Assembly (NCBI GenBank): GCA_963727075.1
Contig: CAVSET010000006.1
Location: 1,116,001-1,180,000, forward strand
Direction: 5' to 3'
From: Bog-756 sp963727075
GTDB lineage: Bacteria > Actinomycetota > Acidimicrobiia > Acidimicrobiales > RAAP-2
DNA length: 64,000 bases
The number at the start of each line of letters is the position of its first letter. The stretch's first letter is position 1. The notes beneath the pieces are model-generated. The model saw only the letters and a list, made by a program, of their open reading frames with translations, ran no database searches and was not told the DNA's origin. Positions 27,007 through 35,611 of this stretch are shown one piece after another. The position numbers and the translations under genes were made by a program.

Positions 27007-27731
27007 GGCCGAACCTCCGACGACGAGGCCGCCGGCTTCGGGGCCTGCATGCAGTAACCGATGCCGCGGACCGTCCGGATGAGGGGAGGTCCGTGGACAT
27101 CGAGCTTCTTGCGCAGATAGCTGATGTACACCTCGACCATGTTCATCTTGCCGTCGTAGCTGTAGTCCCACACCTGGTCACGGATCTGGGCCTTGGACAC
27201 CACCCGGCCCCGGTTGACCATGAGGTAGTGGAGCAACCGGAACTCGGTCGGAGTGAGCACGACGGGCTCGGATCCCCGCCACACCCGGTGCTTGTCCTCG
27301 TCGATGACGACATCGCCCACCGACAGCCGGGTGCCCAGCTCACCATTGGCACTGGTCCGTCGCAGGATGGCATGGATGCGCAGCAGCATCTCCTCGACAC
27401 TGAACGGCTTGGTCATGTAGTCGTCACCACCGAGGTCGAGGCCGCGCAGGCGGTCCTCGAGCTCGTCCCGGGCGGTGAGGAACAGCACCGGGACCCCGGT
27501 CAACCGGCGTTCACTGGTCATCCGCTCGAGCACGGTGAACCCGTCGAGGTCGGGGAGCATCACGTCGAGCACGACCAGATGCGGCCGGAACGAGGTCAGG
27601 GCCCGGAGGGCGTCGGCGCCGGTATGGGCGACCTCCACCTCGGCTCCCTCGAGGTGGAGGGCCATCGCCACCAGGTCGGTGATGGCCCTCTCGTCGTCGA
27701 CCACCAGGATCCGGTGCTCAGCCGTCGCCAT
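27003..27731 (-). CDS. OmpR-family response regulator
   Basis: 242 residues. Receiver domain RILVVDDERAITDLVAMALH with the acidic pocket, phosphoacceptor Asp in LVVLDVMLPDLDGFTVLERM, Thr in PVLFLTARDELEDRLRGLDL and Lys in YMTKPFS. The C-terminal winged helix shows VLTPTEFRLLHYLMVNRGRV, KAQIRDQVWDYSYDGKMNMV and the closing RTVRGIGYCM. This is the MprA/TrcR/PrrA type. It is upstream of and overlaps its kinase gene. ATG 27731 has no clear Shine-Dalgarno or leaderless -10. Confidence 0.95.
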   Translation of the reverse strand: MATAEHRILVVDDERAITDLVAMALHLEGAEVEVAHTGADALRALTSFRPHLVVLDVMLPDLDGFTVLERMTSERRLTGVPVLFLTARDELEDRLRGLDLGGDDYMTKPFSVEEMLLRIHAILRRTSANGELGTRLSVGDVVIDEDKHRVWRGSEPVVLTPTEFRLLHYLMVNRGRVVSKAQIRDQVWDYSYDGKMNMVEVYISYLRKKLDVHGPPLIRTVRGIGYCMQAPKPAASSSEVRP

Positions 27732-27797
27732 GCCCCCATGCTGACCCCCGTTTCTGGCAGTTCGCTGAGAACCCGAGGGCCGGCCTCGGCCGGACGG

Positions 27798-28811
27798 TCA
27801 GAACCGGTGCTCCCAGCCCCCGTCGGGCAGCGGCCGACCGTCGAGGGTCACCTCCCCCGGATCGGCCGTGCAGGTGCCGATGGGCAGCGGGGCCCGCAGG
27901 CCGGCCCGAGCGAAACACTCCTCCAGACGGTCGGGGTCCCCGGTGGCGATGACCAGCTCGTAGTCCTCGCCCCCTCGGAGCGCCTCGTCGGCCGTGGCCC
28001 CTTCGGCCACGGGAAGATCGGCCAGGGAGATCCCGACCCCGGACGCCCGGGCCAGGTGCCGGGCGTCGGAGGCCAGGCCATCGGAGACGTCGATGGCCGC
28101 GGTGGCCCCGGCCACCCGGGCCGCCTCACCCTCGTCGAGCCGGGCCACGGGCCGGCGGTGGGCCCGCACCAGCTCGTCGGCGGCCGGCCCCGGGACGGCG
28201 TCGCCGGTCAGGAGGCGCAACCCGGCCGCCGAGCGACCGAGCGGTCCGGTCACGAGCAGACAGTCGCCGGGGCGAGCCCCCGAGCGCAGCAGGGGCCCTC
28301 CGTCCGGGCTGGTGCCGAGCGAGCCGAGCACGGCGGTCGAGACGACGAGGGTGGGCGACTGGGAGAGGTCGCCCCCCACCACGAGGCAGCCGGTCTCGGT
28401 GGCGGCGACGGCCAGGCCGGCGCTCAGACCATCGAGATCGGTACCGGGGGGGCCGGCCACCGACACCAGGGCGTAGCGGGGCCTGGCCCCCATGGCGGCC
28501 AGGTCGGAGAGGGTGACCATGAGCGCCTTGTAGCCGGCGTCCTCGGCCGTGCAGTAGCCGAGGTCGACATGGACGCCGTCGACCAACAGGTCCGTGGCCA
28601 GGAGGACCTGGCCCGGCCCACCGGCGGGGTCCAGGCTCACGACCGCGGCGTCATCTCCGATCCAGGTGTCGCCGGCAGGCGGCAGCTCCCTTCCGGGCCA
28701 GGCAGCTCGAGCGGCCGCCTCGAACCGGCCCTTCAAGGCGTCGATGGCCGCGAACTCGCCGGTCGGCCCGTCTCGGCCCGTCCAGGCCTCCCCGGAGTTG
28801 GGACTCTGCAC
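27798..28811 (-). CDS. thiL: Thiamine-monophosphate kinase
   Basis: 337 residues. ThiL phosphorylates thiamine monophosphate to the active diphosphate. Motifs of the PurM/ThiL fold: TWIGDDAAVVSLDPAGG, LATDLLVDGVHVDLGYCTAE (metal-binding DLLVDGVHF-like), VVGGDLSQSPTLVVSTAVLG, AIDVSDGLASDARHLARASG and LRGGEDYELVIA. All key Asp/Gly residues are present. In actinobacteria thiL lies close to recG and rpmB, consistent with this position. GTG 28811 follows AAGGTGG closely; the first 20 residues are non-conserved. Confidence 0.94.
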   Translation of the reverse strand: MQSPNSGEAWTGRDGPTGEFAAIDALKGRFEAAARAAWPGRELPPAGDTWIGDDAAVVSLDPAGGPGQVLLATDLLVDGVHVDLGYCTAEDAGYKALMVTLSDLAAMGARPRYALVSVAGPPGTDLDGLSAGLAVAATETGCLVVGGDLSQSPTLVVSTAVLGSLGTSPDGGPLLRSGARPGDCLLVTGPLGRSAAGLRLLTGDAVPGPAADELVRAHRRPVARLDEGEAARVAGATAAIDVSDGLASDARHLARASGVGISLADLPVAEGATADEALRGGEDYELVIATGDPDRLEECFARAGLRAPLPIGTCTADPGEVTLDGRPLPDGGWEHRF

Positions 28812-28846
28812 CCACCTTGCCTACCATTGACTCGAATCGCCGCCAG

Positions 28847-28852
28847 TAGAAT
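28847..28852 (+). promoter_or_regulatory. -10 box TAGAAT of pckG
   Basis: TAGAAT with TTGACT upstream at 28827-28832 (14-base spacer, short for a sigma-70-type promoter). It implies a leader of about 80 bases before ATG 28942. Confidence 0.35.
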
Positions 28853-28941
28853 CGGTGGAAAACCCGTGGACAGGCCGAGCTGGTTCAGGACGGTCCGAGG
28901 GTTGGACCCGATCCGGAACACCGAGGAGGACACGCCCACCC

Positions 28942-30732
28942 ATGCCCCCGACCGAGAACAAGACGTTGATCGCATGGGTGGACGAGATCGCCGCCCTCAC
29001 CGAGCCGGATCGGGTGGAATGGTGTGACGGATCGGCGGAAGAGTACGACCGGCTGTGCCAGCAGCTCGTCGACAGCGGCACCTTCACCAAGCTGTCGGAG
29101 GCCAAGCGGCCGAACAGCTACTGGGCCCACTCCGACCCGGGCGACGTGGCCCGGGTCGAGGACCGGACCTTCATCTGCTCGACGCTCGAGTCGGATGCCG
29201 GGCCGACCAACAACTGGCGGGACCCGGTCGAGATGCGGGGCGTCCTGACCGATCTGTTCCGCGGGTCGATGCGGGGTCGGACCATGTACGTGGTGCCCTT
29301 CTCCATGGGCCCGCTCGGGTCCTCGATCGCCCACATCGGGGTGGAGATCACCGACTCGGCCTATGTGGCGGTCTCGATGCGCATCATGACCCGGATGGGC
29401 CGCGGCGCCCTCGAGGTCCTCGGGGCCGACGGCGACTTCGTGCCCTGCCTCCACTCGGTCGGCGCCCCACTGTTGGACGGAGCGACGGACACGCCCTGGC
29501 CGTGCGACTCGGAGAACAAGTACATCGTCCACTTTCCCGAGACCCGCGAGATCTGGTCCTACGGCTCGGGCTACGGCGGCAACGCCCTGCTCGGCAAGAA
29601 GTGCTTCGCCCTCCGCATCGCGTCGGTGATGGCCCGAGACGACAACTGGCTGGCCGAGCACATGCTCATCCTCAAGCTCACCTCCCCGGCCGGTCAGACC
29701 CGCTACGTGACCGGTGCCTTCCCTTCGGCCTGCGGCAAGACCAACCTGGCCATGCTCATCCCCACCCTGCCCGACTGGAAGGTCGAGACGGTCGGCGACG
29801 ACATCTGCTGGATGAAGTTCGGCACCGACGGCCGCCTCTACGCCATCAATCCGGAGGCCGGGTTCTTCGGCGTCGCCCCCGGGACCAACATCCACACCAA
29901 CCCGAACGCCATGCTCACCCTGGCCGGCAACACCATCTTCACTAACACGGCGCTGACCGACGACGGCGACGTGTGGTGGGAGGGCATGACCGACGAGGCG
30001 CCGGACCATCTCACGTCGTGGAAGGGCGAGGAGTGGACGCCGGACTCGACGACCACGGCAGCCCACCCCAACGCCCGGTTCACCGTCCCGGCCTCCCAGG
30101 ACCCGGCCATCGCCTCCGAGTGGGAGGACCCGGCCGGCGTTCCCATCGACGCCATCCTCTTCGGCGGCCGCCGGGCGTCGGTGGTCCCCCTGGTCTTCCA
30201 GTCACGGGACTGGGACCACGGGGTGTTCCTGGGATCGATCATGGCCTCCGAGACCACGGCGGCGGCGGCGGGGGCGGTCGGGAACCTGCGCCGTGACCCC
30301 TTCGCCATGCTGCCCTTCTGCGGGTACAACATGGCGGACTACTTCGCCCACTGGCTGCACATCGGCGCCTCGGCCGATCCCGGCAAGCTCCCGAAGATCT
30401 TCTACGTGAACTGGTTCCGCAAGGACGAGGACGGACGCTGGCTGTGGCCGGGCTACGGGGAGAACTCCCGGGTGCTCGAGTGGGTGTTCGAGCGGGTCAG
30501 CGGGGCCGGCGAGGCCACCGAGACGCCGATCGGCTACGTGCCGGCCCGCGGCGCCATCGACACCGACGGCCTCGATGTCTCCGACGAGGACATGGACAAG
30601 CTGCTGGCGGTGGACGCCGAAGAATGGCGGGCCGAGCTGCCGAGCATCCGCGAGCACTTCGCCCGGTTCGGGGACAAGCTTCCCCGCCCGCTGGCGGACG
30701 AGGTGGACCGGCTGGAGCGCCGACTGGGCTGA
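28942..30732 (+). CDS. pckG: Phosphoenolpyruvate carboxykinase (GTP)
   Basis: 596 residues, full length. Interconverts oxaloacetate and PEP with GTP/GDP, the control point between the TCA cycle and gluconeogenesis. Visible: ARVEDRTFICSTLESDAGPT, the substrate-binding RGSMRGRTMYVVPFSMGPLG, SGYGGNALLGKKCFALRIAS, the P-loop with its reactive Cys GAFPSACGKTNLAMLIPTLP, the kinase-2 region WKVETVGDDICWMKFGTDG and FGGRRASVVPLVFQSRDWDH. Start ATG 28942 is preceded by GAGGAGGA. Convergent with the MFS gene with an 18-base gap. The GTP type is normal for actinobacteria. Confidence 0.97.
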   Translation: MPPTENKTLIAWVDEIAALTEPDRVEWCDGSAEEYDRLCQQLVDSGTFTKLSEAKRPNSYWAHSDPGDVARVEDRTFICSTLESDAGPTNNWRDPVEMRGVLTDLFRGSMRGRTMYVVPFSMGPLGSSIAHIGVEITDSAYVAVSMRIMTRMGRGALEVLGADGDFVPCLHSVGAPLLDGATDTPWPCDSENKYIVHFPETREIWSYGSGYGGNALLGKKCFALRIASVMARDDNWLAEHMLILKLTSPAGQTRYVTGAFPSACGKTNLAMLIPTLPDWKVETVGDDICWMKFGTDGRLYAINPEAGFFGVAPGTNIHTNPNAMLTLAGNTIFTNTALTDDGDVWWEGMTDEAPDHLTSWKGEEWTPDSTTTAAHPNARFTVPASQDPAIASEWEDPAGVPIDAILFGGRRASVVPLVFQSRDWDHGVFLGSIMASETTAAAAGAVGNLRRDPFAMLPFCGYNMADYFAHWLHIGASADPGKLPKIFYVNWFRKDEDGRWLWPGYGENSRVLEWVFERVSGAGEATETPIGYVPARGAIDTDGLDVSDEDMDKLLAVDAEEWRAELPSIREHFARFGDKLPRPLADEVDRLERRLG

Positions 30733-30750
30733 GCCGGGCCGGCCGCGGGC

Positions 30751-32259
30751 TCAGCGGCGCTGGCCTTGGGCCCCGTGCACGGCGCGGCGTGAGCTCATGT
30801 AGACGACCGCTCCCACCGCCGCGCCCACCGCCATCACCAGGTTGCCCGCCGCCACCGGCAGGGACAGCACCACGGGAACGAACGAGCCGACCACCCACAT
30901 CAGCTGGAAGCGGGTCTCGAACCGGGCGAATGCTCGTCCCTGGTTGGACTCGCGCACGTGCCGCTGGACCAGGGCGTCGAAGGAGGGCTTGGCCACGGCG
31001 CCGGCCATGCCGATGCCGAAGGCCACCACCGCCAGGTACCAGCGGGAGGGATAGAAGGCGCCGAGCGTGGTGACGGCCACCACCAGCCACAGCGAGCCGG
31101 TCAACATCTGCTGCTCGCCCAACAGCCGGCGGATCCAGGCCACGAGCAGCACGCCGACGAGCGCCCCGGCGGTGAGGCTCCCCAGGACCAGGCCGAACCA
31201 CCAGGTGGCCGCCCCCGAGCGGCGCAGGCCGAACGCGAACAAGAAGGTGGCGAACCCGACCAGGGCCTTGAGCACGGACATGGGCATGAGCGCCAGGATC
31301 ACCTCGGTGTCGGCGATGGGCCGGAAGGCGGCGAGATCGCTCTCGTCGTCCGCCCAGGTCGGGTCCATGTCGGGCGCCCACTCCACGGTGGCGGCCGGGA
31401 CGGGGGCCCCGACGGCACGGCCGGCCACCCGAGCACCCCGCCGTCGCCGAGCGACCGAGACCACGAGCCGGTAGGGAACGGGCAGCCTCGCCCCGGCGGC
31501 GACGGCCGCGGCGAAGACGGCCATGGTGACCCACAGGACGGCGGAGGCGTTCCCGAGCTTGAGGACGGCCACGGCCGGCAGGGCGAAGGCGAATCCCGAC
31601 AACGAGGCCAGCAGGCCGAGCCGGGCATTGAGGGTGGCCAGGTCGGCCTCGATCCGGGGTGTGCCCGTGGCCGGATCGTCCACCCGTATCACCGGGGTCC
31701 CGTAGGGCGGGGTGGGGTGGTGGCCCTCGGCGGTCGGCTCGGCCCTGACGGGTGGGGGCGAAAGGGCCTCACCGGCAGCCGGGGCGGTCGTCGTCTCGTC
31801 CAGCAGGCCGAGGGCGGCCATCTCCGGCACCAGCGCGCCTTTGGTGACGAGATAGACCTTGGACAGCACCAGCATGGCGAAGGCCTCGGGGAACAGCAGC
31901 AGGGAGTGGATGTCCCGGGCCAGGAACGGGCAGAGCACCGCCCTCCCGAGGGCGGAGGCCACCACCATGGCCCGGCGCGCGCCGCGGCTGCGATCGATGA
32001 CCGGTCCCAGAGCCGGGGCCACCACCGCGAACGGCCCCATGGTCAAGAGGAGGTACAAGAGCACCTTGTCCTTGGCCGCGGTGGGCGAGATCGAGAAGAA
32101 CAGCGAGCCGGCCAGTGAGACGGCGAACATGGTGTCGCCCGCGGTCATGAGCACATGGGTCAACGCCAGCCGTCCGAAGGGCCGGCGTTGGTCGAAGAGG
32201 TCGGAGAGGGCCGACCGCACCAAGCGGCGGACCTGGTCGATCCGCTGGCGAACGCCCAC
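30751..32259 (-). CDS. Major facilitator superfamily transporter
   Basis: 502 residues with about twelve hydrophobic segments. The first half shows VLMTAGDTMFAVSLAGSLFF, LLYLLLTMGPFAVVAPALGP and the MFS loop motif VIDRSRGARRAMVVASALGR. The middle carries a cytoplasmic loop of about 120 residues. The second half shows FLFAFGLRRSGAATWWFGLV and AKPSFDALVQRHVRESNQGR, then FETRFQLMWVVGSFVPVVLS. The substrate is unknown. The start is GTG 32259, six bases after TACCCT; an extra 13 residues are possible upstream but lack support. Confidence 0.87.
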   Translation of the reverse strand: MGVRQRIDQVRRLVRSALSDLFDQRRPFGRLALTHVLMTAGDTMFAVSLAGSLFFSISPTAAKDKVLLYLLLTMGPFAVVAPALGPVIDRSRGARRAMVVASALGRAVLCPFLARDIHSLLLFPEAFAMLVLSKVYLVTKGALVPEMAALGLLDETTTAPAAGEALSPPPVRAEPTAEGHHPTPPYGTPVIRVDDPATGTPRIEADLATLNARLGLLASLSGFAFALPAVAVLKLGNASAVLWVTMAVFAAAVAAGARLPVPYRLVVSVARRRRGARVAGRAVGAPVPAATVEWAPDMDPTWADDESDLAAFRPIADTEVILALMPMSVLKALVGFATFLFAFGLRRSGAATWWFGLVLGSLTAGALVGVLLVAWIRRLLGEQQMLTGSLWLVVAVTTLGAFYPSRWYLAVVAFGIGMAGAVAKPSFDALVQRHVRESNQGRAFARFETRFQLMWVVGSFVPVVLSLPVAAGNLVMAVGAAVGAVVYMSSRRAVHGAQGQRR

Positions 32260-32265
32260 ACGGAC

Positions 32266-32271
32266 AGGGTA
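32266..32271 (-). promoter_or_regulatory. -10 box TACCCT of the MFS gene
   Basis: TACCCT, six bases (GTCCGT), GTG at 32259. This decides the start of the MFS protein. Confidence 0.5.
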
Positions 32272-32337
32272 TTGGTCCCGGCCGGGTGGGGATAGCATGC
32301 CGCGGTAGCCCGTCCCACCGCCGCCGGGAGTGTGCCA

Positions 32338-32574
32338 ATGCCGGTCAACGCCTACGTGCTGATCCAGACCGAGGTCGGAAGGGCGGCCACCGTGGCCCGC
32401 GCCGTGGTGTCGCTCGACGGCGTGGTGGCCGCCGAGGGCGTGACCGGGCCCTACGACGTCATCGTGCGGGCCGAGGCGGAGACGGTCGACGAGCTGGGCC
32501 GCATGGTGGTCGGGCGCATCCAGCTCATCGAGGGCATCACCCGCACGGTGACCTGTCCGGTGGTCAATCTCTGA
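32338..32574 (+). CDS. Stand-alone AsnC/Lrp ligand-binding (RAM) domain protein
   Basis: 78 residues. The whole protein is one RAM-type domain: MPVNAYVLIQTEVGRAATVA, then LDGVVAAEGVTGPYDVIVRA and the closing GIQLIEGITRTVTCPVV-like strand. Full Lrp/AsnC regulators have an N-terminal helix-turn-helix that is absent here. Such single-domain proteins bind small effectors and often pair with a separate DNA-binding partner; their role is unclear. ATG 32338 has GGGAG upstream. Divergent from the MFS gene with an 80-base gap; a plus-strand -10-like TAGCAT lies near 32293. Confidence 0.88.
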   Translation: MPVNAYVLIQTEVGRAATVARAVVSLDGVVAAEGVTGPYDVIVRAEAETVDELGRMVVGRIQLIEGITRTVTCPVVNL

Positions 32575-32646
32575 ACGGGCCGGCCCGGCCGAGTTCCCGG
32601 GGGCCCCGCCCCTTCGTCACGGCACCCGGAGCCTGGTCACGGCCAC

Positions 32647-33792
32647 TCAGCGGATGGCCCCCGACGACCGGAGGTCCCCGATCTCCTCCTTGGCCACCCC
32701 CCAGTCGACCAGTGCATCGTCGCCGTGCTGGCCGGGATTGGGCGGTGGCCGGCGGATCGAGCCCGGTGTGCCCCCGAAGCGGGGTGAGGGCGCCGGTTGG
32801 GTCACGCCGGCCACCGTGGCGAAGGTCTGGCGAGCGCGGTTGTGCGGATGGTCGGGCGCCTCGCGGGGCGTGAGGACCGGGACGGCGCAGGCATCACTGC
32901 CTTCGAAGATCGCCGCCCACTCGTCCCGGGTCTTGGTGGCGAAGACGGCGGCGAAGCGCTCCTTCATCGCCGGCCATGCACCCCGATCGTTCTGGTCGGG
33001 GAGGTCCTCGTCGGCCAGGCCCATGAGCGCGATGAGCTCGGCGTAGAACTGCGGCTCGATGGCCCCCACCGCCATGAACCGGCCGTCGGCGGTCTCGTAC
33101 ACCTCGTAGAAGTGGGCCCCGCTGTCCAACAAGTTGGTGCCGCGCTCGTCCTTCCAAATGCCGGCTGCCACCAGGGTGTAGGTCATGGTCATGAGCGAGG
33201 CGGCGCCGTCGACCATGGCGGCGTCGATGACCTGGCCGCGGCCGGTGCGCTGGGCATTGAGCATGGCCGCCACCATGCCGTAGGCCAGCAACATGCCGCC
33301 GCCGCCGAAGTCGCCGACCAGGTTGAGGGGGGCGTAGGGCCGCTCACCGGCCCGCCCCATCGGCTCGAGCGCCCCGGACAGGGCGATGTAGTTGATGTCA
33401 TGGCCGGCCGCGGTCGCCATGGGGCCCGCTTGGCCCCACCCGGTCATCCGGCCGTAGACGAGCCTCGGGTTCCGCTCGAGGCAGACGTCGGGCCCGAGCC
33501 CCAGGCGCTCGGCGACGCCGGGGCGGAATCCCTCCATGAGCCCGTCGGCCTTTTCGACCAGCCGGAGCATGAGGGCCACGGCCTCGGGATGCTTGAGGTC
33601 CACCGCCACCGAGCGACGACCCCGGTTCAACAGGTCCACATGGGGTTCCTCCGCCGGCGGGTAGGTAGCCCGGTCGGCACGGTCGACTCGGATGATGTCG
33701 GCGCCGGCGTCGGCCAGCATCATCCCGGTGAAGGGTGACGGACCGATGCCGGCCAGCTCGATGATCCGGATCCCGGCCAGCGGGCCGCTCAT
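32647..33792 (-). CDS. CaiB/BaiF family CoA-transferase, alpha-methylacyl-CoA racemase-like
   Basis: 381 residues. Opening GPLAGIRIIELAGIGPSPFT and FTGMMLADAGADIIRVDRAD are typical of the AMACR/Mcr branch, as are LLNRGRRSVAVDLKHPEAVA, RPGVAERLGLGPDVCLERNP, YGRMTGWGQAGPMATAAGHD and NYIALSGALEPMGRAGERPY. The HDINY segment carries the His/Asp used by racemases. It would epimerise 2-methylacyl-CoAs so that beta-oxidation can proceed, which fits the acyl-CoA dehydrogenases and hydratase in this window. Normal length, single gene. Confidence 0.92.
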   Translation of the reverse strand: MSGPLAGIRIIELAGIGPSPFTGMMLADAGADIIRVDRADRATYPPAEEPHVDLLNRGRRSVAVDLKHPEAVALMLRLVEKADGLMEGFRPGVAERLGLGPDVCLERNPRLVYGRMTGWGQAGPMATAAGHDINYIALSGALEPMGRAGERPYAPLNLVGDFGGGGMLLAYGMVAAMLNAQRTGRGQVIDAAMVDGAASLMTMTYTLVAAGIWKDERGTNLLDSGAHFYEVYETADGRFMAVGAIEPQFYAELIALMGLADEDLPDQNDRGAWPAMKERFAAVFATKTRDEWAAIFEGSDACAVPVLTPREAPDHPHNRARQTFATVAGVTQPAPSPRFGGTPGSIRRPPPNPGQHGDDALVDWGVAKEEIGDLRSSGAIR

Positions 33793-33989
33793 CCGGCACC
33801 GACCGGGTACGTCGTCCGGGCTCGATCCGGCGGCACGGTGCGGTCAGGGTCACCCGCGGCGATGGTCATGGCCGGATGGTGGCCCGCGTGCCGCCCCGGG
33901 GTCAAATGGGTTCGCCGTCCACCGAAGTAGCCTCCCCGTCGACGGGTCTTCGATCGGGTGGCCCGGCGAGTCCCACAAGGAGCCCTGAG

Positions 33990-35033
33990 GTGCCACTCCT
34001 CCGTCGGGCGATCGGCCCTGGTCGGGTGAATCTCATCGGGGACCACACCGACTACAACCAGGGCCTGGCCCTGCCCATGGCCATCGATCTGGGCGTGGAG
34101 GTCGAGCTGGCCCCCGCCGACCTCGGCTCTCTCACCGTGACCTCGACTGCCTTCGAGGACCTGGTCGAGCTGCCCCTCGACCCCGGGGCCCGAGCCGACC
34201 CGGCCGCCGTCGAACCCCGCTGGGCCCGGCTGGTCGCCGCCATGGTCGCCCTGGCGCCGCCGCCCACCGGGGGACTCCTCCGTATCGACAGCACCCTGCC
34301 GCTCGGCTCCGGGCTGGCATCGAGTGCCGCCCTCTCGGTGGCGCTGGCCGAGGTGTTCGGAGCGGCCGGGACGCTCGAGTCGATCGTCTCGCTGTGCCAG
34401 CGGGCCGAGCACCTCGGCGGGGTTCCGGTCGGGGCGATGGACCCGCTCGTCTGTGCCGGGGGTCACCGGGGCCATGCCCTGCTCATCGACTTCGCCACCA
34501 TGGCCGCCGGCCCGGTTCCCATCCCAACCGAGGCTGACGTGGTGGTGGTGGACTCGGGCCAACGTCGGACCCTCCGGGACTCGTCCTATGCCACCCGGGT
34601 GGAGGAATGCCAGGCCGCCGGGGCCATCATCGGGCCACTCGGGTTGGCGGACGAGGCCGACCTGGCAGCGGTGGGCGACCCGCTCCTGCGCCGGCGGTGC
34701 CGCCACGTCATCACCGAGTGCCGGCGGGTCCGCCACGCGGCCGAGGCGTTCGAGTCGGGCGACCTGGCCGCGGTGGGTGGGCTGATGTCCGAGAGCCACC
34801 GGAGCCTGGCCGCGGACTTCGAGGTGTCGACTCCAGTCCTCGATGCGCTGGTCGACCGTCTGGCCGGCACGCCCGGCGTCCTCGGGGCCCGCCTGACCGG
34901 CGCCGGCTTCGGTGGCTGTGTCGTGGCGTTGTGCCGGCCGGGAGCGGTCGATCTCGAAGCGCTGGACACCCCGGCGTGGCATGTCGTGCCCACCGACGGC
35001 ACCGTGGCCCGGCGAGCGGCCGCGGCCTCCTGA
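33990..35033 (+). CDS. galK: Galactokinase (GHMP kinase family)
   Basis: 347 residues. Phosphorylates galactose at C1 (Leloir pathway). The galactokinase signature GRVNLIGDHTDYNQGLALPM is near the start; the GHMP ATP motif is STLPLGSGLASSAALSVALA; the C-terminal motif is GARLTGAGFGGCVVALCRP. Substrate Asp is in GGVPVGAMDPLVCAGGHRGH. No galT or galE is adjacent. GTG 33990 follows AAGGAG by eight bases; the upstream in-frame extension to 33876 is rejected. Some members of this branch act on other sugars, so specificity is inferred. Confidence 0.92.
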   Translation: MPLLRRAIGPGRVNLIGDHTDYNQGLALPMAIDLGVEVELAPADLGSLTVTSTAFEDLVELPLDPGARADPAAVEPRWARLVAAMVALAPPPTGGLLRIDSTLPLGSGLASSAALSVALAEVFGAAGTLESIVSLCQRAEHLGGVPVGAMDPLVCAGGHRGHALLIDFATMAAGPVPIPTEADVVVVDSGQRRTLRDSSYATRVEECQAAGAIIGPLGLADEADLAAVGDPLLRRRCRHVITECRRVRHAAEAFESGDLAAVGGLMSESHRSLAADFEVSTPVLDALVDRLAGTPGVLGARLTGAGFGGCVVALCRPGAVDLEALDTPAWHVVPTDGTVARRAAAAS

Positions 35034-35114
35034 CCGCACCCACAGCCTGCTCGTCATCCGGTTCGGACCTCGCCGGCCCGAGCGGCATTGGGCCGGTCAG
35101 CTCAGCTCAGCCGG

Positions 35115-35606
35115 TCACGAGGGGTCGGGCTCCGATGGCCGGAGACGCCGGTTGATGACCCGGCGTAGGATGATCGGCTTGCGCACGTCGTCGAGGACCC
35201 GGAGCTCGTCGAAGCCACGGACCTCGAGCTCGAGTTGGCCGGTTCCGATCAGGCGACGGCCGAAGGACTGCACGGCGGTCACCGACTCGATCTCGGCGAG
35301 CCTGGTCTCCGAGTGGCGCCAGGAGAAGACGCCCCATTGCTCGATGAGCCGCAACGAGGTCAGCACCAGGCTCGTCGTCCGCCACCGCACCACGCGCACC
35401 GCCAACCACAGGCAAGGGACGGCGACCACCAACCCCTCGACCCAGTGCATCGCCACCGAGGTGTGAGGGAGACCCACGTCCAGTGCCACGCCGATGCCGA
35501 TGACGACGAAGGAGACGACCAGTGGACCGGACAGGCACGACCAGTGGGGCCTGATGTCGATCAGAACCTCCTCGCCCGGCAGGAGCTGGAGCCGGTGGGC
35601 GGCCAA
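35115..35606 (-). CDS. PH-domain (bPH2/YdbT-like) membrane protein
   Basis: About 163 residues. A short N-terminal part LLPGEEVLIDIRPHWSCLSG leads into two membrane helices (PLVVSFVVIGIGVALDVGL and VEGLVVAVPCLWLAVRVV), then a bacterial PH domain: RTTSLVLTSLRLIEQWGVFS, SETRLAEIESVTAVQSFGRR and GTGQLELEVRGFDELRVLDD, the bPH2 pattern. Role unknown; such proteins sit at the membrane. It begins TTG 35606, six bases after ddl stops, so the two are probably co-transcribed; the start is uncertain because no ATG or GTG lies near. Confidence 0.82.
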   Translation of the reverse strand: MAAHRLQLLPGEEVLIDIRPHWSCLSGPLVVSFVVIGIGVALDVGLPHTSVAMHWVEGLVVAVPCLWLAVRVVRWRTTSLVLTSLRLIEQWGVFSWRHSETRLAEIESVTAVQSFGRRLIGTGQLELEVRGFDELRVLDDVRKPIILRRVINRRLRPSEPDPS

Positions 35607-35611
35607 CCGCC

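Noticed and set aside
28812..28860. TTGACTCGAATCGC as the T-arm of a tRNA
   Set aside because: No acceptor or anticodon arm could be folded around it; no tRNA found anywhere in the window.
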